Shown here one piece after another: positions 51,276 to 62,706 of a DNA stretch of 64,000 nucleotides (position 1 is the first letter of the stretch; each line of letters starts with the position of its first letter). The position numbers and the translations under genes are program-made. The notes beneath the pieces were generated by a model. That model did no database searches. It was not told the DNA's origin and was given only the letters and a program-made list of their open reading frames with translations. The DNA comes from Chaetoceros tenuissimus. Lineage: Eukaryota; Bacillariophyta; Thalassiosirophyceae; Chaetocerotales; Chaetocerotaceae. The stretch covers positions 744,001 to 808,000 of the forward strand of contig BLLK01000047.1 in the NCBI GenBank assembly GCA_021927905.1. Direction: 5' to 3'.

Positions 51276-53015
51276 ATGACTTCTACGCACCAACCTTCGA
51301 GACTCACTCTCGATCAGCCAGAAGACATCATCCGCTTCGCGATCTCGAAAGAGTTCCTCTCGCCTCTCGAACGAGTCATGTTTGCATCGTCCATGGCGCC
51401 TCTCAATGACGCTAGCAACACTAGCAATAACCAGCATATTTCATACCTCAGCAAGCAACTCATCATGGATAGTAAAACAAAGCTTGTCTCCCTGGACTTG
51501 ACTGAGTTAGGAGATTGTGTACTTGCTAGAATGACAGATGTCGATCTCTATCGTATCCTGAGATGTGTCCATTTATATGTTCATACTTTTAGATTAGGTA
51601 ACTGCATCAAGGTACAGGGATGGGGTCTAGCTCCTTTGAAGCATTCTAGCAAGCTAAGAAATATGGACATGAGCAAGATTGCTAGTGGGAAATGCCAGCT
51701 ACAAGAGGAGATGACTCTGCCTATCCTTCTCAGTATCATCAATACTTTCGGAAACAGTTTCCGCGTTGTGCAGTTTCCCGTAGATTGGCGAGCAAAGGGA
51801 AAGGAAAATAAGCTGCTTCGTATTTTTTTGCTAGCATTTGATGAAAAGCTATGTGATAGGCATTTGCATTGCTATGAATGTGATTACTGTATTCACTCTG
51901 ATGAAAGTGACATGTATGCCGCGAAAGATGAGTTGAAATACTTTTGCGAAGGGAAGGATACGTATGGTCTTCAACAAAATGTTTGCTATGAGTGCTCAGA
52001 CGTAGCATGCGACGATGGAAATGGTGATTGCTGGCTAGATAGGTGCAAAGTTTGTCGAACAGTTGCATGCTCAGAGAAATGTTCCAACATGAGATACTGC
52101 GAGCCATGCAGTGAAGAGTATTGCACCAGTTGTAGAAATGTACTAGATTGCATCAATTGTGATACCCCATCGTGTAGAGACTGTTGCATCGATGAAATCT
52201 GCTCTTATTGTGGAAAATTAGACTGCTGTGAAGGTAAGTTCTACTGTATTAATTTAAAAATATTTTAGATTCTTCCAAAAACGTCGTCGCTCACAATAAT
52301 AATCGAAGGAACTTTCAAATGTTCTGAATGTGGTGTAAGGAGTTGTGATGAATGTTTTGAGGTTAGATATTGCGTGAGATGTGATTCAGGGCACTGTATG
52401 GAATGTATTCCAACGTTGCGGTGTGATGCATGTCATGAGCCATCGTGTAGAAACTGTTGCATCGATGAAATCTGCTCTTATTGCGGAAAATTAGACTGCT
52501 GTGAAGGTAAGTTCTACTGTATTAGTTTAAAAATATTTTAGATTCTTCCAAAAACGTCGTCGCTCACAATAATAATCGAAGGAACTTTCAAATGTTCTGA
52601 ATGTGGTGTAAAAAGTTGTGATGATTGTGATGAGGTTAGATATTGCGAGAGATGTGATTCAGCTCACTGTATGGAATGTAATCCAACATGGCGGTGTGAT
52701 GAATGTCATGAGCCATCGTGTATGGTCGATGTTTGTTCTGACTGTGGCAAGAAAACCTGCACATCATGTAGCGTTTGGTGTGATCAGTGCGAGGTAGGTC
52801 ACTGTGAGGGATGCATTCAAACTTTTATGTGTGATGAATGCGAAGAAATTTCGTGTAGGGTAGCTCTTTGTTCAGACTGCGATAAGGCTTCCTGTAGGTC
52901 ATGTGCAAAGGTCCTGCCTTGTAATTGCAGCCCTAGTTGTGACAATTTTCATTGTTTCGACTGTCGTATTTCTGAATTATCAGCACTGATGGAATCTCTA
53001 TCTATTGAAGTCTGA
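51276..53015 (+). CDS. Cys-rich tandem family, member A
   Basis: Exons 51276-52233, 52309-52506 and 52582-53015 give 529 aa. The N-terminal 200 residues have leucine-rich, F-box/LRR-like features (EFLSPLERVMFASSMAPLND, LARMTDVDLYRILRCVHLYV, GWGLAPLKH). From about residue 205 the protein is an array of CxxC pairs about every 8-12 residues (CYECSDVAC, CKVCRTVAC, CEPCSEEYCTSC, CSYCGKLDCC). No known zinc-finger family matches. Exon 2 with its intron is a duplicate of the neighbouring unit (see 52167). Function unknown; multiple zinc sites are inferred. Confidence 0.8.
52167..52712 (+). repeat. 273-bp exon-intron tandem duplication inside member A
   Basis: 52167-52439 and 52440-52712 are tandem copies, each with the end of one exon, a 75-nt intron and the start of the next exon. 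The two introns differ at about one base. The duplication added exon 2 (66 codons) without disturbing the frame, since intron phase 1 is kept. Confidence 0.9.
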
Positions 53016-53725
53016 GGTGATGATAATAGTGCTGCTAGTGGTTCAGACAGAGAGGAAGATACTGAAGCTAACAACAGTCATGTCTGAACATTGTTTATCT
53101 CATCACTAGATATGTACAAATGTTTCTGTTGTAATGAAGTTGTTCTTGATGTTGGGAAATATGACCTTGTAAAAGAGTGACTCACAAATTGAATATTACA
53201 ATGAATCAAAAAAAAGTTTTCATTGTCACTAAAATTCGCAATAGGGAGGAGATATGATTTTGGCTAAATATTAGGGATCTGTTCGCATTTTGGGGTTGAA
53301 AAAAAGTGAAATCACGTAAATAGGGATCGAATTCGTTTCATATTCAATATTTGCTGTAAATTACTATGTAAACGTTTGATATATCAGACTCAAAGAAGAT
53401 TATTTCTTTTTATCAGTAAAACTACTAGGAAAAAAGAATATGCTACCTACATCCTTCTCTATCTGAAAGCAGTAGAGTAGTCTACTCTATTCGAATATCT
53501 ACTTGTAGAGAGATCGATCGGTGTCTTTGAAAACCAAAATCATGTCACAAGCTAAGATAGCTTATTTCGACTCCAAAAAAGCTTCGGAGGACATGAAATT
53601 GGCCGACCATAGATCCATCATTATCCATCAAACAAAACGAAAAGAGATCTTTCATCATAAAACTAGCTACCTCGTACATCAGTCTATCTTCTGCTTCCAA
53701 CTCTAGGCATCTATTATACTACATC

Positions 53726-55154
53726 ATGACTTCTACGCACCAACCTTCTAGACTCACTCTCGATCAGCCCGAAGACATCATCCGCTTCGCAATCTCGAAA
53801 GAGTTCCTCTCGCCTCTCGAACGAATCATGTTTGCATCGTCCATGGCGCCTCTCAATGACGCTCACGACGCTAGCAACAACCAGCATATTTCATACCTCA
53901 GCAAGCAAATCATCATGGATAGTAAAACAAAGCTTGTCTCCCTAGACTTGACAGCGTTAGGAGATGCTTTGCTCGCTAGAATGACAGATGTCGATATCTA
54001 TCGTATCCTGAGATGTGTCCATTTATATGTTCATACTTTTAGATTAGGTAACTGCACCAAGGTACAAGGATGGGGCCTTGCTCCTTTGAAGCATTCTACC
54101 AAACTACGAAATATGGACATGAGCAAGATTGCTATCGGGAAATGTCAGCTACAAGAAAAGATGACATTGCCTATTCTTCATAGCATCATCAATACTTTCG
54201 GAAACAAGTTACAGGTGGTGCAGTTTCCTGTGGATTGGAGAGCAAAGGGAAAGGAGAACAAGTTGCTTCATCGCTTCTTGCTAGCATTTGATGAAACGCT
54301 TAATAGTAGACATTTGCATTGCCACGAATGCGATTACTGTATTCACTCTGATGAAGATGAATGTGACATGTATCCTGCGAAAGATGGGTTGAAATACTTT
54401 GGCGAAGGGAAGGATACGTATGGTCTTCAGCAATATGTTTGCTATGAATGCTCAGAAATAACATGCGACTTTGATGGTTGTTACCTCGATAAATGCAAAG
54501 TTTGTCAGACAGTCGCATGTCAAGAGAAATGTTCCAAAATGAGATGGTGTGAGGGATGTGGTGAAGATTATTGCACCAGTTGTGAAGATGTACTAGAATG
54601 CACCAATTGTGATATCCAATTGTGTAGAGAATGTTGCAGAGATGAAATCTGCTCTTTCTGTGGAAACTTAGACTGCTGTGAAGGTAAGAATCTCCTAAGA
54701 TATTTTAGTTTATTTCCAAAAATTGTCGTCACTCACAACAATAATTGAAGGAACTTTTTGTTCTGAATGTGGTGGAAGGAGTTGTGGTGAATGTTTTGAG
54801 GTTAGATGGTGCGATGAGTGTGATTCAGGGCACTGTATGGAATGTATTCCAACATGGGGGTGTGATGAATGTCATGATTTTTCGTGCAGGGTCGCTCTTT
54901 GTTCTGGCTGCGACAAGGCCTCCTGTAGATCATGTTCAAAGGTACTGCCCTGTATGAGCCCTCGTTGTGACGATTTTCATTGTTACGAGTGTCTTACATC
55001 AAATTGTTCTGATGGTGCGATGGGTTTGATGGTGAATCATGCACTATCTGCACTGATGGAGTCTCTATCACTTGAAGTCCAAGGTGGTGATAGTAGTGAT
55101 GCTGTTGGTTCAGAAGAAGCGGAAGGTACTGACGCTAACGGTTATGATGTCTGA
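53726..55154 (+). CDS. Cys-rich tandem family, member B
   Basis: Exons 53726-54683 and 54751-55154 give 453 aa. Exon 1 has exactly the same length (958 nt) as in member A and is close in sequence. The single intron sits at the same CCEG position. Cys-rich array examples: CHECDYCIHSDEDEC, CKVCQTVACQEKC, CEGCGEDYCTSCE, CSFCGNLDCC. The tail is acidic (DSSDAVGSEEAEGTD). It lacks the duplicated exon found in A. Upstream sequence (53540-53725) is also shared with member C, so the duplicated block includes the promoter. Confidence 0.8.
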
Positions 55155-55762
55155 ATATCGTATGAAAGGTACATACAAGTGTTTCTATTTGAATGTCAGT
55201 TTTTCATGGGGACGGGGAACATGATCCGTGCATAGGACTGACTCGCATATTGAATATTGCAATCAATCAAATAGAAATTGACAAAAGTGCACAATAGGGG
55301 AAAGATATTATGGTTTAGGCTAAAAATTATGGATTTGTGCGCCTTTTGGGGTTGAAAAAAAGTGATGTCACGTAAATAGGGATCGAATTCGTTTCATATT
55401 TGTTGTAAACTATTATGTAAACATTTGATATATCAGACTGAAACAAAATTATTTCTTCGTCAGTGAAACTAGAACAAACGAAGGTGCTACTGTACATCCC
55501 TGTATCCAAAAGAAGTGCTCTATTCGAATATCAAAAATAGAGATGATCGCGGTGTGTCTTCAAAACTAAAACCATGTCACAAGCTAAGATAGCTTATTTC
55601 AACTTCAAAAAAGCTGGAGGACATGAAATTGGCCGACCATCATCCATCATCAATCATCAACTTCCATCAAGAAAAGAAAAAAGCCATCTTTTTTCACTTT
55701 TCTTCCAACATCATAAAACTATAGTCTCTCCTCTGTTCCTCACTACATATCTCAACTATAAC

Positions 55763-57241
55763 ATGACATCAACGCATCAGCCTTCTAGACACACTCTGAA
55801 TAATTTAGATGATATCGTGCGCTTTGCTATGTCAGAGTTCCTCTCGCCTCTCGAACGAGTCATGTTTGTATCGTCCATGGCGCCTCTCAATGACGCTAGC
55901 AACAACCAGCATATTTCATACCTCAGCAAGCAACTCCTCGAAGATGAAGCTAGCAAAGGCGGCCTTACTTTAGATATGAATCTACTTGATGATGATGTGC
56001 TCGCTAGAATGACAGATGTCGATATCTATCGTATCTTGAAGCATGTATCTTCTTTTGTCAACACCTTTCGACTAGGCAATTGTATCAACGTACATGGATG
56101 GGGTCTCGCTCCTTTGAAGCATATGAGCAAAATTGCTATTGGGGAATGTCAGCTACAAGAGAAGATGACTCTGCCTATCCTTCATAGCATCATCAATACT
56201 TTCGGGAACAAGTTACTGGTGGTACAGTTTCCCGTAGATTGGCGAGCAAAGGGAAAGGAGAACAAGTTGCTTCATCGTTTCTTGTTAGCATTCGATGAAA
56301 AGCTTTGTTATAGACATATGTATTGCTATGGATGTGCTTACTGTATTGACTCTGATGAATCTGGAATTTATGCTATGGAGATTGAGTTGAAATACTTTGG
56401 CGAAGGGAAGGATACGTATGGTCTTCAACAATATGTTTGCTATGAATGCTCCGACGTAACATGTAACGAAGATGATTGCTCTCTACATACATGCAAAGTT
56501 TGTCAGACATCTGCGTGTCAAGAGAAATGTTCCCAAATGAGATGGTGCGATCATTGTGAAAAACGATTTTGTGTTCAATGTAAAGATGTACGAAGATGCC
56601 GAGAATGCTCTAATGAATTATGTTCCGATTGTTGCGAGGAATATGTCTGTGATCGATGTGACTCAATGGATTGTTGTGAGATGCCAGATCATTGTGAAAG
56701 CTGTAATGAGAGAAAATGTTGTGTCGAATCTGTCTACTGTGATCATTGTGATGAAGTGTATTGTGTAGAATGTACTTCTGCCATGAGGTGCCATGAATGT
56801 GGCAGAGAGTCATGTGGAAATTGCTTGAAAGTTGCCAAATGTTTTGACTACAATGAGGCTACATGTCAATATTGCGGGGTATTTTGTGATATCTGCAAAC
56901 AATGGCACTGCGCGTTTCACAATAGTGCATCTAGATGTGATGGATGCAACTTAGTGTCGTGCGGAAGATGTGCTCAAGTAGATTATTGCTGGAATTGTTT
57001 CAGTGGTTCTTGCAAGTCCTGCGGTGTCTTTAATTTTTGCGAACATTGTAGAGATACTCATTGCGTTTGTAAGCCTATCATTTCCTGTGATAATTGCGGT
57101 AAATCCTCATGTCGGGTCAGTTTGTGCTCCGAGTGTGAGATTAGCTCGTGCCAATCATGTGGATATTTTGATGATTGCCAGGAATGCGGGGAACCTCATT
57201 GTTCCAAATGTCTTTTGAAACTTAGTACTGGCTGTATCTAA
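55763..57241 (+). CDS. Cys-rich tandem family, member C
   Basis: One exon, 492 aa, from the ATG at 55763 that aligns with the starts of A and B. The N-terminal domain is more diverged and shorter by a few residues. It carries the longest Cys array, about 290 residues without an intron (CDHCEKRFCVQCKDV, CRECSNELCSDCCEE, CDRCDSMDCCEM, CEHCRDTHCVC). The array is regular enough to suggest repeats of about 20 residues with two CxxC pairs. The intron present in A and B is absent. Function unknown. Confidence 0.82.
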   Translation: MTSTHQPSRHTLNNLDDIVRFAMSEFLSPLERVMFVSSMAPLNDASNNQHISYLSKQLLEDEASKGGLTLDMNLLDDDVLARMTDVDIYRILKHVSSFVNTFRLGNCINVHGWGLAPLKHMSKIAIGECQLQEKMTLPILHSIINTFGNKLLVVQFPVDWRAKGKENKLLHRFLLAFDEKLCYRHMYCYGCAYCIDSDESGIYAMEIELKYFGEGKDTYGLQQYVCYECSDVTCNEDDCSLHTCKVCQTSACQEKCSQMRWCDHCEKRFCVQCKDVRRCRECSNELCSDCCEEYVCDRCDSMDCCEMPDHCESCNERKCCVESVYCDHCDEVYCVECTSAMRCHECGRESCGNCLKVAKCFDYNEATCQYCGVFCDICKQWHCAFHNSASRCDGCNLVSCGRCAQVDYCWNCFSGSCKSCGVFNFCEHCRDTHCVCKPIISCDNCGKSSCRVSLCSECEISSCQSCGYFDDCQECGEPHCSKCLLKLSTGCI

Positions 57242-57495
57242 ACTATTCGTAGTAAAGAAAAATCATAATCAGCTTAGGTACTAATATTGCATGGAGAAGA
57301 TACATACTGAAAAATCTATTGTAGACTAGATTGAGTATTCATGTGTTTTGTATTGGTAATAGAAACCGAGGGTATTCTTTTCAATTTATATACAATTTGA
57401 TCCTTTCACCAATAAAATATTTTCACTTATGTTGCGTCATCAATACTGAGAACAACTTTTTATTTGCAACGATATTCTCATTCGAAAACAACTTT

Positions 57496-58572
57496 CTATC
57501 CAAACCTCGGTTCTATTTGACCCTTTACACCCAGCTTCACCGCATAAACTGATCCTGCAAAAGGTTCTTTTTCCATGTCAATATTGATATTTGCAGATGA
57601 GATGAACAAAACATCAAGATCAGGACCTCCAAAACAGCAGCAAGTAAGTTGACTGGAGTTGTCTGGAAGTGTAATAGTATAGATGACTTCTCCGTCTGGA
57701 TTTGTACATTGTACATACGATTGACGTTCTCCGTCCATCCATACGGCGTTCCAAACGTTCCCCTCAGTATCGCAACATGACCCATCTGGAACCCCGACAT
57801 TGTATTTACGAAGTGCTCGTCTATTACTCAATTCTCCTTTTTCCATATCATAGTCATGTTGGAATATAGTTGCAGTTGGAGAATCTGCCAAGTACATTGT
57901 CTTTCTATCGGGACTCCAACACATGCTATTGGTAACTTGAATCTTTTCTACTACAGGCTCATGCTTCAATGAGATATTTCCAGATCCATCTGTTTCTGCT
58001 TCAACCTTGTAAACTTTCATATACATTCCTTCGATGTCACCATAATATCCTCCACAAATAAATCTCTTTCCAGATGGACAGCACTTCCCATCATTCAACC
58101 TCGTAGGCAATTGATTAGGATTGACAGGGTCACCATTACTATATTTACTCAACTCTGTACGTGTATAAGGATCGTAGAGTTGAAACCCATCTTCCCACGC
58201 AAAAATGTATCCATCTTGTCCCTCTTTTCGCAAACCAAAAGCACAAACATATTTTGGTAAATCGGCAACAACTACATGTTCTCCAGTAGAAAGATCAAGA
58301 CTATGAAACTCTTTTCCATAAATATTGGTCCACAACACTTTATTCGCTTTATCATCGTATAAGATACACTCTCCAAGTGAATTCTTGCACTCTATAATTC
58401 TCGTTGCTTCAATTGATCCATTACGTTCAAATTTCGGAGCTGGGCTATGGAGAATATCTTTTAAAAGTTGTTTCTTGGTCACTCCGTTCATATTAGTCAC
58501 AGAAAAGGCAATTGCTTTGTAGAAGAAGGTTAGCAGTAGACAGAGCTTGAGATGTAGTCTCTGGTGATTCAT
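57496..58572 (-). CDS. SMP-30/gluconolactonase-like β-propeller, secretory or plastid
   Basis: One exon, 358 aa. The N-terminus MNHQRLHLKLCLLLTFFYKA with following IAFS is a signal peptide with a plastid-like cleavage site. The rest fits a six-bladed SMP-30 propeller: NSLGECILYDDKANKVLWTN (metal-site Glu in GE), RLNDGKCCPSGKRFICGGYY (the conserved N-D-G motif), NSMCWSPDRKTMYLADSP (conserved Asn and Asp), GVPDGSCCDTEGNVWNAVWM. Those Glu, Asn and Asp residues are the divalent-metal ligands of the family. Likely a lactonase; the substrate is not known. Confidence 0.88.
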   Translation of the reverse strand: MNHQRLHLKLCLLLTFFYKAIAFSVTNMNGVTKKQLLKDILHSPAPKFERNGSIEATRIIECKNSLGECILYDDKANKVLWTNIYGKEFHSLDLSTGEHVVVADLPKYVCAFGLRKEGQDGYIFAWEDGFQLYDPYTRTELSKYSNGDPVNPNQLPTRLNDGKCCPSGKRFICGGYYGDIEGMYMKVYKVEAETDGSGNISLKHEPVVEKIQVTNSMCWSPDRKTMYLADSPTATIFQHDYDMEKGELSNRRALRKYNVGVPDGSCCDTEGNVWNAVWMDGERQSYVQCTNPDGEVIYTITLPDNSSQLTCCCFGGPDLDVLFISSANINIDMEKEPFAGSVYAVKLGVKGQIEPRFG

Positions 58573-58849
58573 TAGATTGTGTAATTGTGTCTCTTTTGTT
58601 GAATCAGAGAACTAACAAAGAATAATGAGCATAGTGATGCTTTCCGAAAAAGATCCAAGAGCCGGCCGAAAGACACGAAGGTCTGTCCAGCGCCAGAATT
58701 TCACTAAGTAGCTAGTTGATGGAGCACCAATGGATTGTAAAAACGTCAGACATTGGCTCATCAAAGAAAAAAACATCACCCTTCTTATTTGGTATTCAGT
58801 ATTCATCATAAACACAACATCTGTATTTTCATTTTATAAATTAGATACA

Positions 58850-60901
58850 ATGAAATTTACAAAGAGTGCTATATTCTTGGCATTCACTTGCCCGCTTGTA
58901 GAAGCGTTTGCTCCTCAAAAGTTTCAAGTGCAAAGAGCCGTCATTCAGCCATCTTCCGTCGTAACTTTGATGAGTAACGATGATGACTGGTATGCAGATT
59001 ACGATGAATCAGCTTATGGTTCCTACAATAATGATAATGATAATGATTACAACAGCTACGGTGGAGGTAGAAGCTTTGGAGGTCGTGGACGTGGAAATTC
59101 TGGTGGAAGAGGAGGTCAAAGAGGAGGTGGAAGAAGAGGAGGATATACTCGTGACACCAGCCGTGATAATTCCAATGTTGATGAAAATGCTGTCATGGAT
59201 TTGATCAATCAGAGAACTGAAGCAAGAAGAAATAGAGATTTTGAGGCTGCTGATGCGATTCGTGAAGACCTTGTGAATAATTATTCAGTTGGTATTGATG
59301 ATAGAGAAAATACTTGGAGAACTGGTTGCTCATCCAGTGGATCTGGAATGAGATTTGGTGGTGGGGGGAGAGGCCGTGATAGAGATGGTGGCAGAGGAGG
59401 CCGTGGAGGAAGAGGTGGTGGAAGAAGGCAGAGAGATTTTGGACCTAATGGTCATGATTATGAATTGTCTGCTGATGCGGGTGAAAATACTTCTCAGCTT
59501 TCTGAACAGGAAGTTCATAGTATGCTTGCAGATAGATTGCAAGCGAAAATGAGCAGAAACTTCCAGGTCGCGGATAGCATCCAAATGGAACTTATTGATT
59601 CTGGAGTTTTTGTACATGATGGTATGAAGGAGTGGAGAGCAGATGGAGTTCCATATGGATCTTTCGAGGGAGGAAGAGGACCAGGAAGAACCGCTGGAAG
59701 CAGAAATGATCGTGAGAGAGGATACACAAAGTCTCCATACTCTGCTGACTTGGATGGTGTTGCTGATAGTTTGATTGATGGTTTGGTTGAAGAAAGACTC
59801 AAGTTCAAAATGTCTAGACAGTATGACAAGGCAGATGCTGTCAGAGAAGGACTTCGTACCAAGTTCAATGTATTGATTGACGATCGTGTAAAGCAGTGGT
59901 CTGTTGGTGGTGACTTCGGTGAAGAACATAACATGCAGCGCCAAATAGCTGATAAATTTGCACAGAGAGGTTACGTAAAGTCAACAAGTTCTCTCAGTCT
60001 TTCTGAGGAAGATGAGCAATACATCCAGGAACAAGTTGACGAAAGATCTGAAGCAAAACAAGCTAGAGACTTTAATTCTGCAGATGATATTCGTGAGTTC
60101 CTTCAAGCGAAATATGATGTGACTATCAACGATAAAATGAAGTTGTGGAGTATTGGAGGAGTTATGGAAGAACTTGGAGGGAAAGCTCAAAAGCCAAGAG
60201 GAGTTTATACTCGACGTGGAGGAGGAGACTTGAGCGATGAAGATTTAGAGACGATTCAAAATGCTCTTACAGAGCGCTATCAAGCTAAGAGAAATCATGA
60301 TTTCGATACTGCAGATAGTATCAGAGATCATCTTATGAAAACTTATTCCATTAGAATTGATGATAGATCCAGTGAGTGGCATGTGGACTCTGATGAATAT
60401 ACAAAGATCGGTAGTGAGCATTTGAGTGATGAGGACGTTGCATATATTGATGAACAGCTTGTAAGACGCCATGAATTCAAGAGAGATCGCTATTACGATG
60501 AAGCTGATGCAATTAGAGAGGAATTAAGAGAAAAATTCGGAGTTGAGATTGATGACAGAACAAAAGAGTGGAGATCGGAGGGTGTTGCTGAGTATAGTAT
60601 TGCAGAAGAGAATGATAATGAAGAAGATGAAGATTTGGAAGATGCATTGGATGATGCACTAGACAGTTTCTTTGCAGAAGACAATGAAGATGATGAAAAC
60701 GATGCTTCTGACGATTTCGATGAAGAAGAGGAGGAAGAAGTAGAAGAAGATATCGTAGCCGCTGAGGAAGAAGAGAATGAATCTTTCTCAGAGGAAGAAC
60801 TCTCAAACTTGACTGTTCCTGTTCTCAAGGAGAAATTGAAGGAAGCAGGTCTGCCAGTTTCTGGAAAGAAAGCAGAATTGATTTCTAGATTACTCGCATA
60901 A
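58850..60901 (+). CDS. Plastid-targeted RGG/SAP protein with six CysRS-tail-like repeats
   Basis: 683 aa from the ATG at 58850, chosen because it begins a signal peptide ending in VEAFAPQKF, a clear plastid motif. An acidic Tyr/Asn-rich stretch and two RGG-type Gly/Arg blocks follow. Six repeats of about 45 residues then appear, each of the form (R)xxAKxxRDFxxADxIRxxLxxxYxVxIDDRxxxW, close to the C-terminal helical region of cysteinyl-tRNA synthetase. After an acidic Glu/Asp tract the protein ends in a SAP motif (LTVPVLKEKLKEAGLPVSGK). RGG and SAP parts both suggest nucleic-acid binding in the plastid. Function unknown. Confidence 0.88.
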   Translation: MKFTKSAIFLAFTCPLVEAFAPQKFQVQRAVIQPSSVVTLMSNDDDWYADYDESAYGSYNNDNDNDYNSYGGGRSFGGRGRGNSGGRGGQRGGGRRGGYTRDTSRDNSNVDENAVMDLINQRTEARRNRDFEAADAIREDLVNNYSVGIDDRENTWRTGCSSSGSGMRFGGGGRGRDRDGGRGGRGGRGGGRRQRDFGPNGHDYELSADAGENTSQLSEQEVHSMLADRLQAKMSRNFQVADSIQMELIDSGVFVHDGMKEWRADGVPYGSFEGGRGPGRTAGSRNDRERGYTKSPYSADLDGVADSLIDGLVEERLKFKMSRQYDKADAVREGLRTKFNVLIDDRVKQWSVGGDFGEEHNMQRQIADKFAQRGYVKSTSSLSLSEEDEQYIQEQVDERSEAKQARDFNSADDIREFLQAKYDVTINDKMKLWSIGGVMEELGGKAQKPRGVYTRRGGGDLSDEDLETIQNALTERYQAKRNHDFDTADSIRDHLMKTYSIRIDDRSSEWHVDSDEYTKIGSEHLSDEDVAYIDEQLVRRHEFKRDRYYDEADAIREELREKFGVEIDDRTKEWRSEGVAEYSIAEENDNEEDEDLEDALDDALDSFFAEDNEDDENDASDDFDEEEEEEVEEDIVAAEEEENESFSEEELSNLTVPVLKEKLKEAGLPVSGKKAELISRLLA

Positions 60902-61220
60902 TTAATTGTAAAATTATTAAATCTTTGGTGAAAAGTCGAATTATGTTTGAAGTGTTGACCTCATTTACTAACAACTGATCTAACGAATTCTAATAGAATT
61001 GCAGCTATTTTGATCTAAGATAAAGTTGCAGTGGAATATCTTAACCAATGTTTACCCCATTTTGACTAATAGTTTTTATTATACAAATTTACTACCACAA
61101 ATTGAACGTCACAATAATTCAAAAATCAACTGATCTAGTTTGTAATAGTTGTCCACGTTTTGGTATTTTCAACAAGCGACGTGTGTGTTCCTATAACGGT
61201 ATTTGAATCCATCATTTCTT

Positions 61221-62299
61221 CTAAGCGTCAACGGCAGTCATGTTTTGGATCAATCCTACAACCTGCTCGCCAGTTGCTGTATCTTCTTCGAGCAAAACAT
61301 TCACTACTTCCCCTACTACAATCACACTTGGAGCTGCGACTTGATATTTTTCTGCCAAGTCAGCAATTGTCTCCATATTTCCGACTACAGTTCTTTGATT
61401 TGGGCAACCTGCATTTTGAATAATTCCTACCGGAGTCTTGCTTGGATAACCAGCCATTGCTATTAATCTCTCACAAAGTTGACGAAGTCTACCAACTGCC
61501 ATCAAAAATACGATTGTTTGCTCTTTATGATATTGAATCAAATCTGGCGAAGTTCCATCTCTTCCATAGCCAGTGCACATGACTACCTGATTGCTTACTC
61601 CACGATGAGTCACCGGTATGGAACCTAACAAAGGTGCTGAAAAAGCAGATGATACTCCTGGGATTACTTTTGGTTCAACTCCATATCCTCTGAATTTCAA
61701 AACTTCCTCTCCTCCTCTTCCGAATACAAATGGGTCGCCAATCTTCAATCTTATAACATGTTTTCCAGCATCTATTCCTTCTTTGCACCATCTGTAGATC
61801 TGTAAATGGAGGAAATATAAAGGTTAGAAATTGCTGAAGGCTGAATACTATATGGTGAAATATAGATCATATGGATGAATGAACTCACCTCTTCTTGCGC
61901 AGAATCTGCGCAACCAGGTGCCTTTCTAGCAATTTTAATTTCTCCTTGAATAAGATCAAGAATTTCCTTTGACACCAAGCGATCGGATACAACAAGTGCA
62001 TCAGGATCAGCAAGTATCTTATGAGCAGCCATAGTCAAAAGGTCTGGATCTCCTGGCCCTGAACCAACCATAGATATTCTTCCTCCATTTGGCAATTCGG
62101 AAGGAGGTAAATTCTGTTTAGATACATTTGACTTTAGGGACAAATCAACAACACCATTGATTCCAGAGTCTCCATCTGTATAAGCATTTACTGAAAAGAT
62201 ATCTTTTTGCAAACCAGTTGCATGTGTAAACACTGGAGATTGTACAAAAGCAGAGCAAGAGATGCTCAAAGCAAGAACTGCTGATAGAATAACCTTCAT
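61221..62299 (-). CDS. Uroporphyrinogen-III C-methyltransferase, plastid
   Basis: Exons 62299-61889 and 61799-61221 (89-nt intron, phase 0) give 329 aa. The N-terminus (MKVILSAVLALSISCSAFVQ) is a signal peptide with a SAF plastid motif. The SUMT fold follows: ISMVGSGPGDPDLLTMAA, DALVVSDRLVS, KAPGCADSAQEE, then after the splice KIGDPFVFGRGGEEV, VIPGVSSAFSAP, PVTHRGVSNQVV, VFLMAVGRLRQL and PVGIIQNAGCPNQ. These match the SAM-binding and substrate motifs of SUMT/CobA enzymes. The reaction makes precorrin-2, the first committed step to siroheme, the cofactor of nitrite and sulfite reductases in the plastid. Confidence 0.95.
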
Positions 62300-62706
62300 T
62301 TTTGCAATTGAATAAAATATGTGATGTTTATGAATTCTTCAAAGATATGCCATCGGCATTTTTTGATGAGTAGATAGAGTTCTTCGCATCCAAAGAACAA
62401 TTCGGAGGAAAAAAGTTTTGAAGTTTGTCACGATGATGATGGGTGGCTCCAAACTCTCTTCGAAATTCACTAAAATGCCGGCAGAGCTAAGACCCAAGCT
62501 TAGAGGGATTAAATGAGAACTCCAAATCTTCGACCGTTAAAAGTGTCGGTTTTCGAGTGTCAAAACAGTGAGTGTATGTATCTGCGTCAGTGTTGATCAA
62601 CACGACGTGAATTGAAAAAAAAAGAAGTGAGAAAGATGTAATTCATTGATTGATTGATCGAAACACAAAGAAATCGAAATACATTCCTTCATATATTTAT
62701 TTTACA

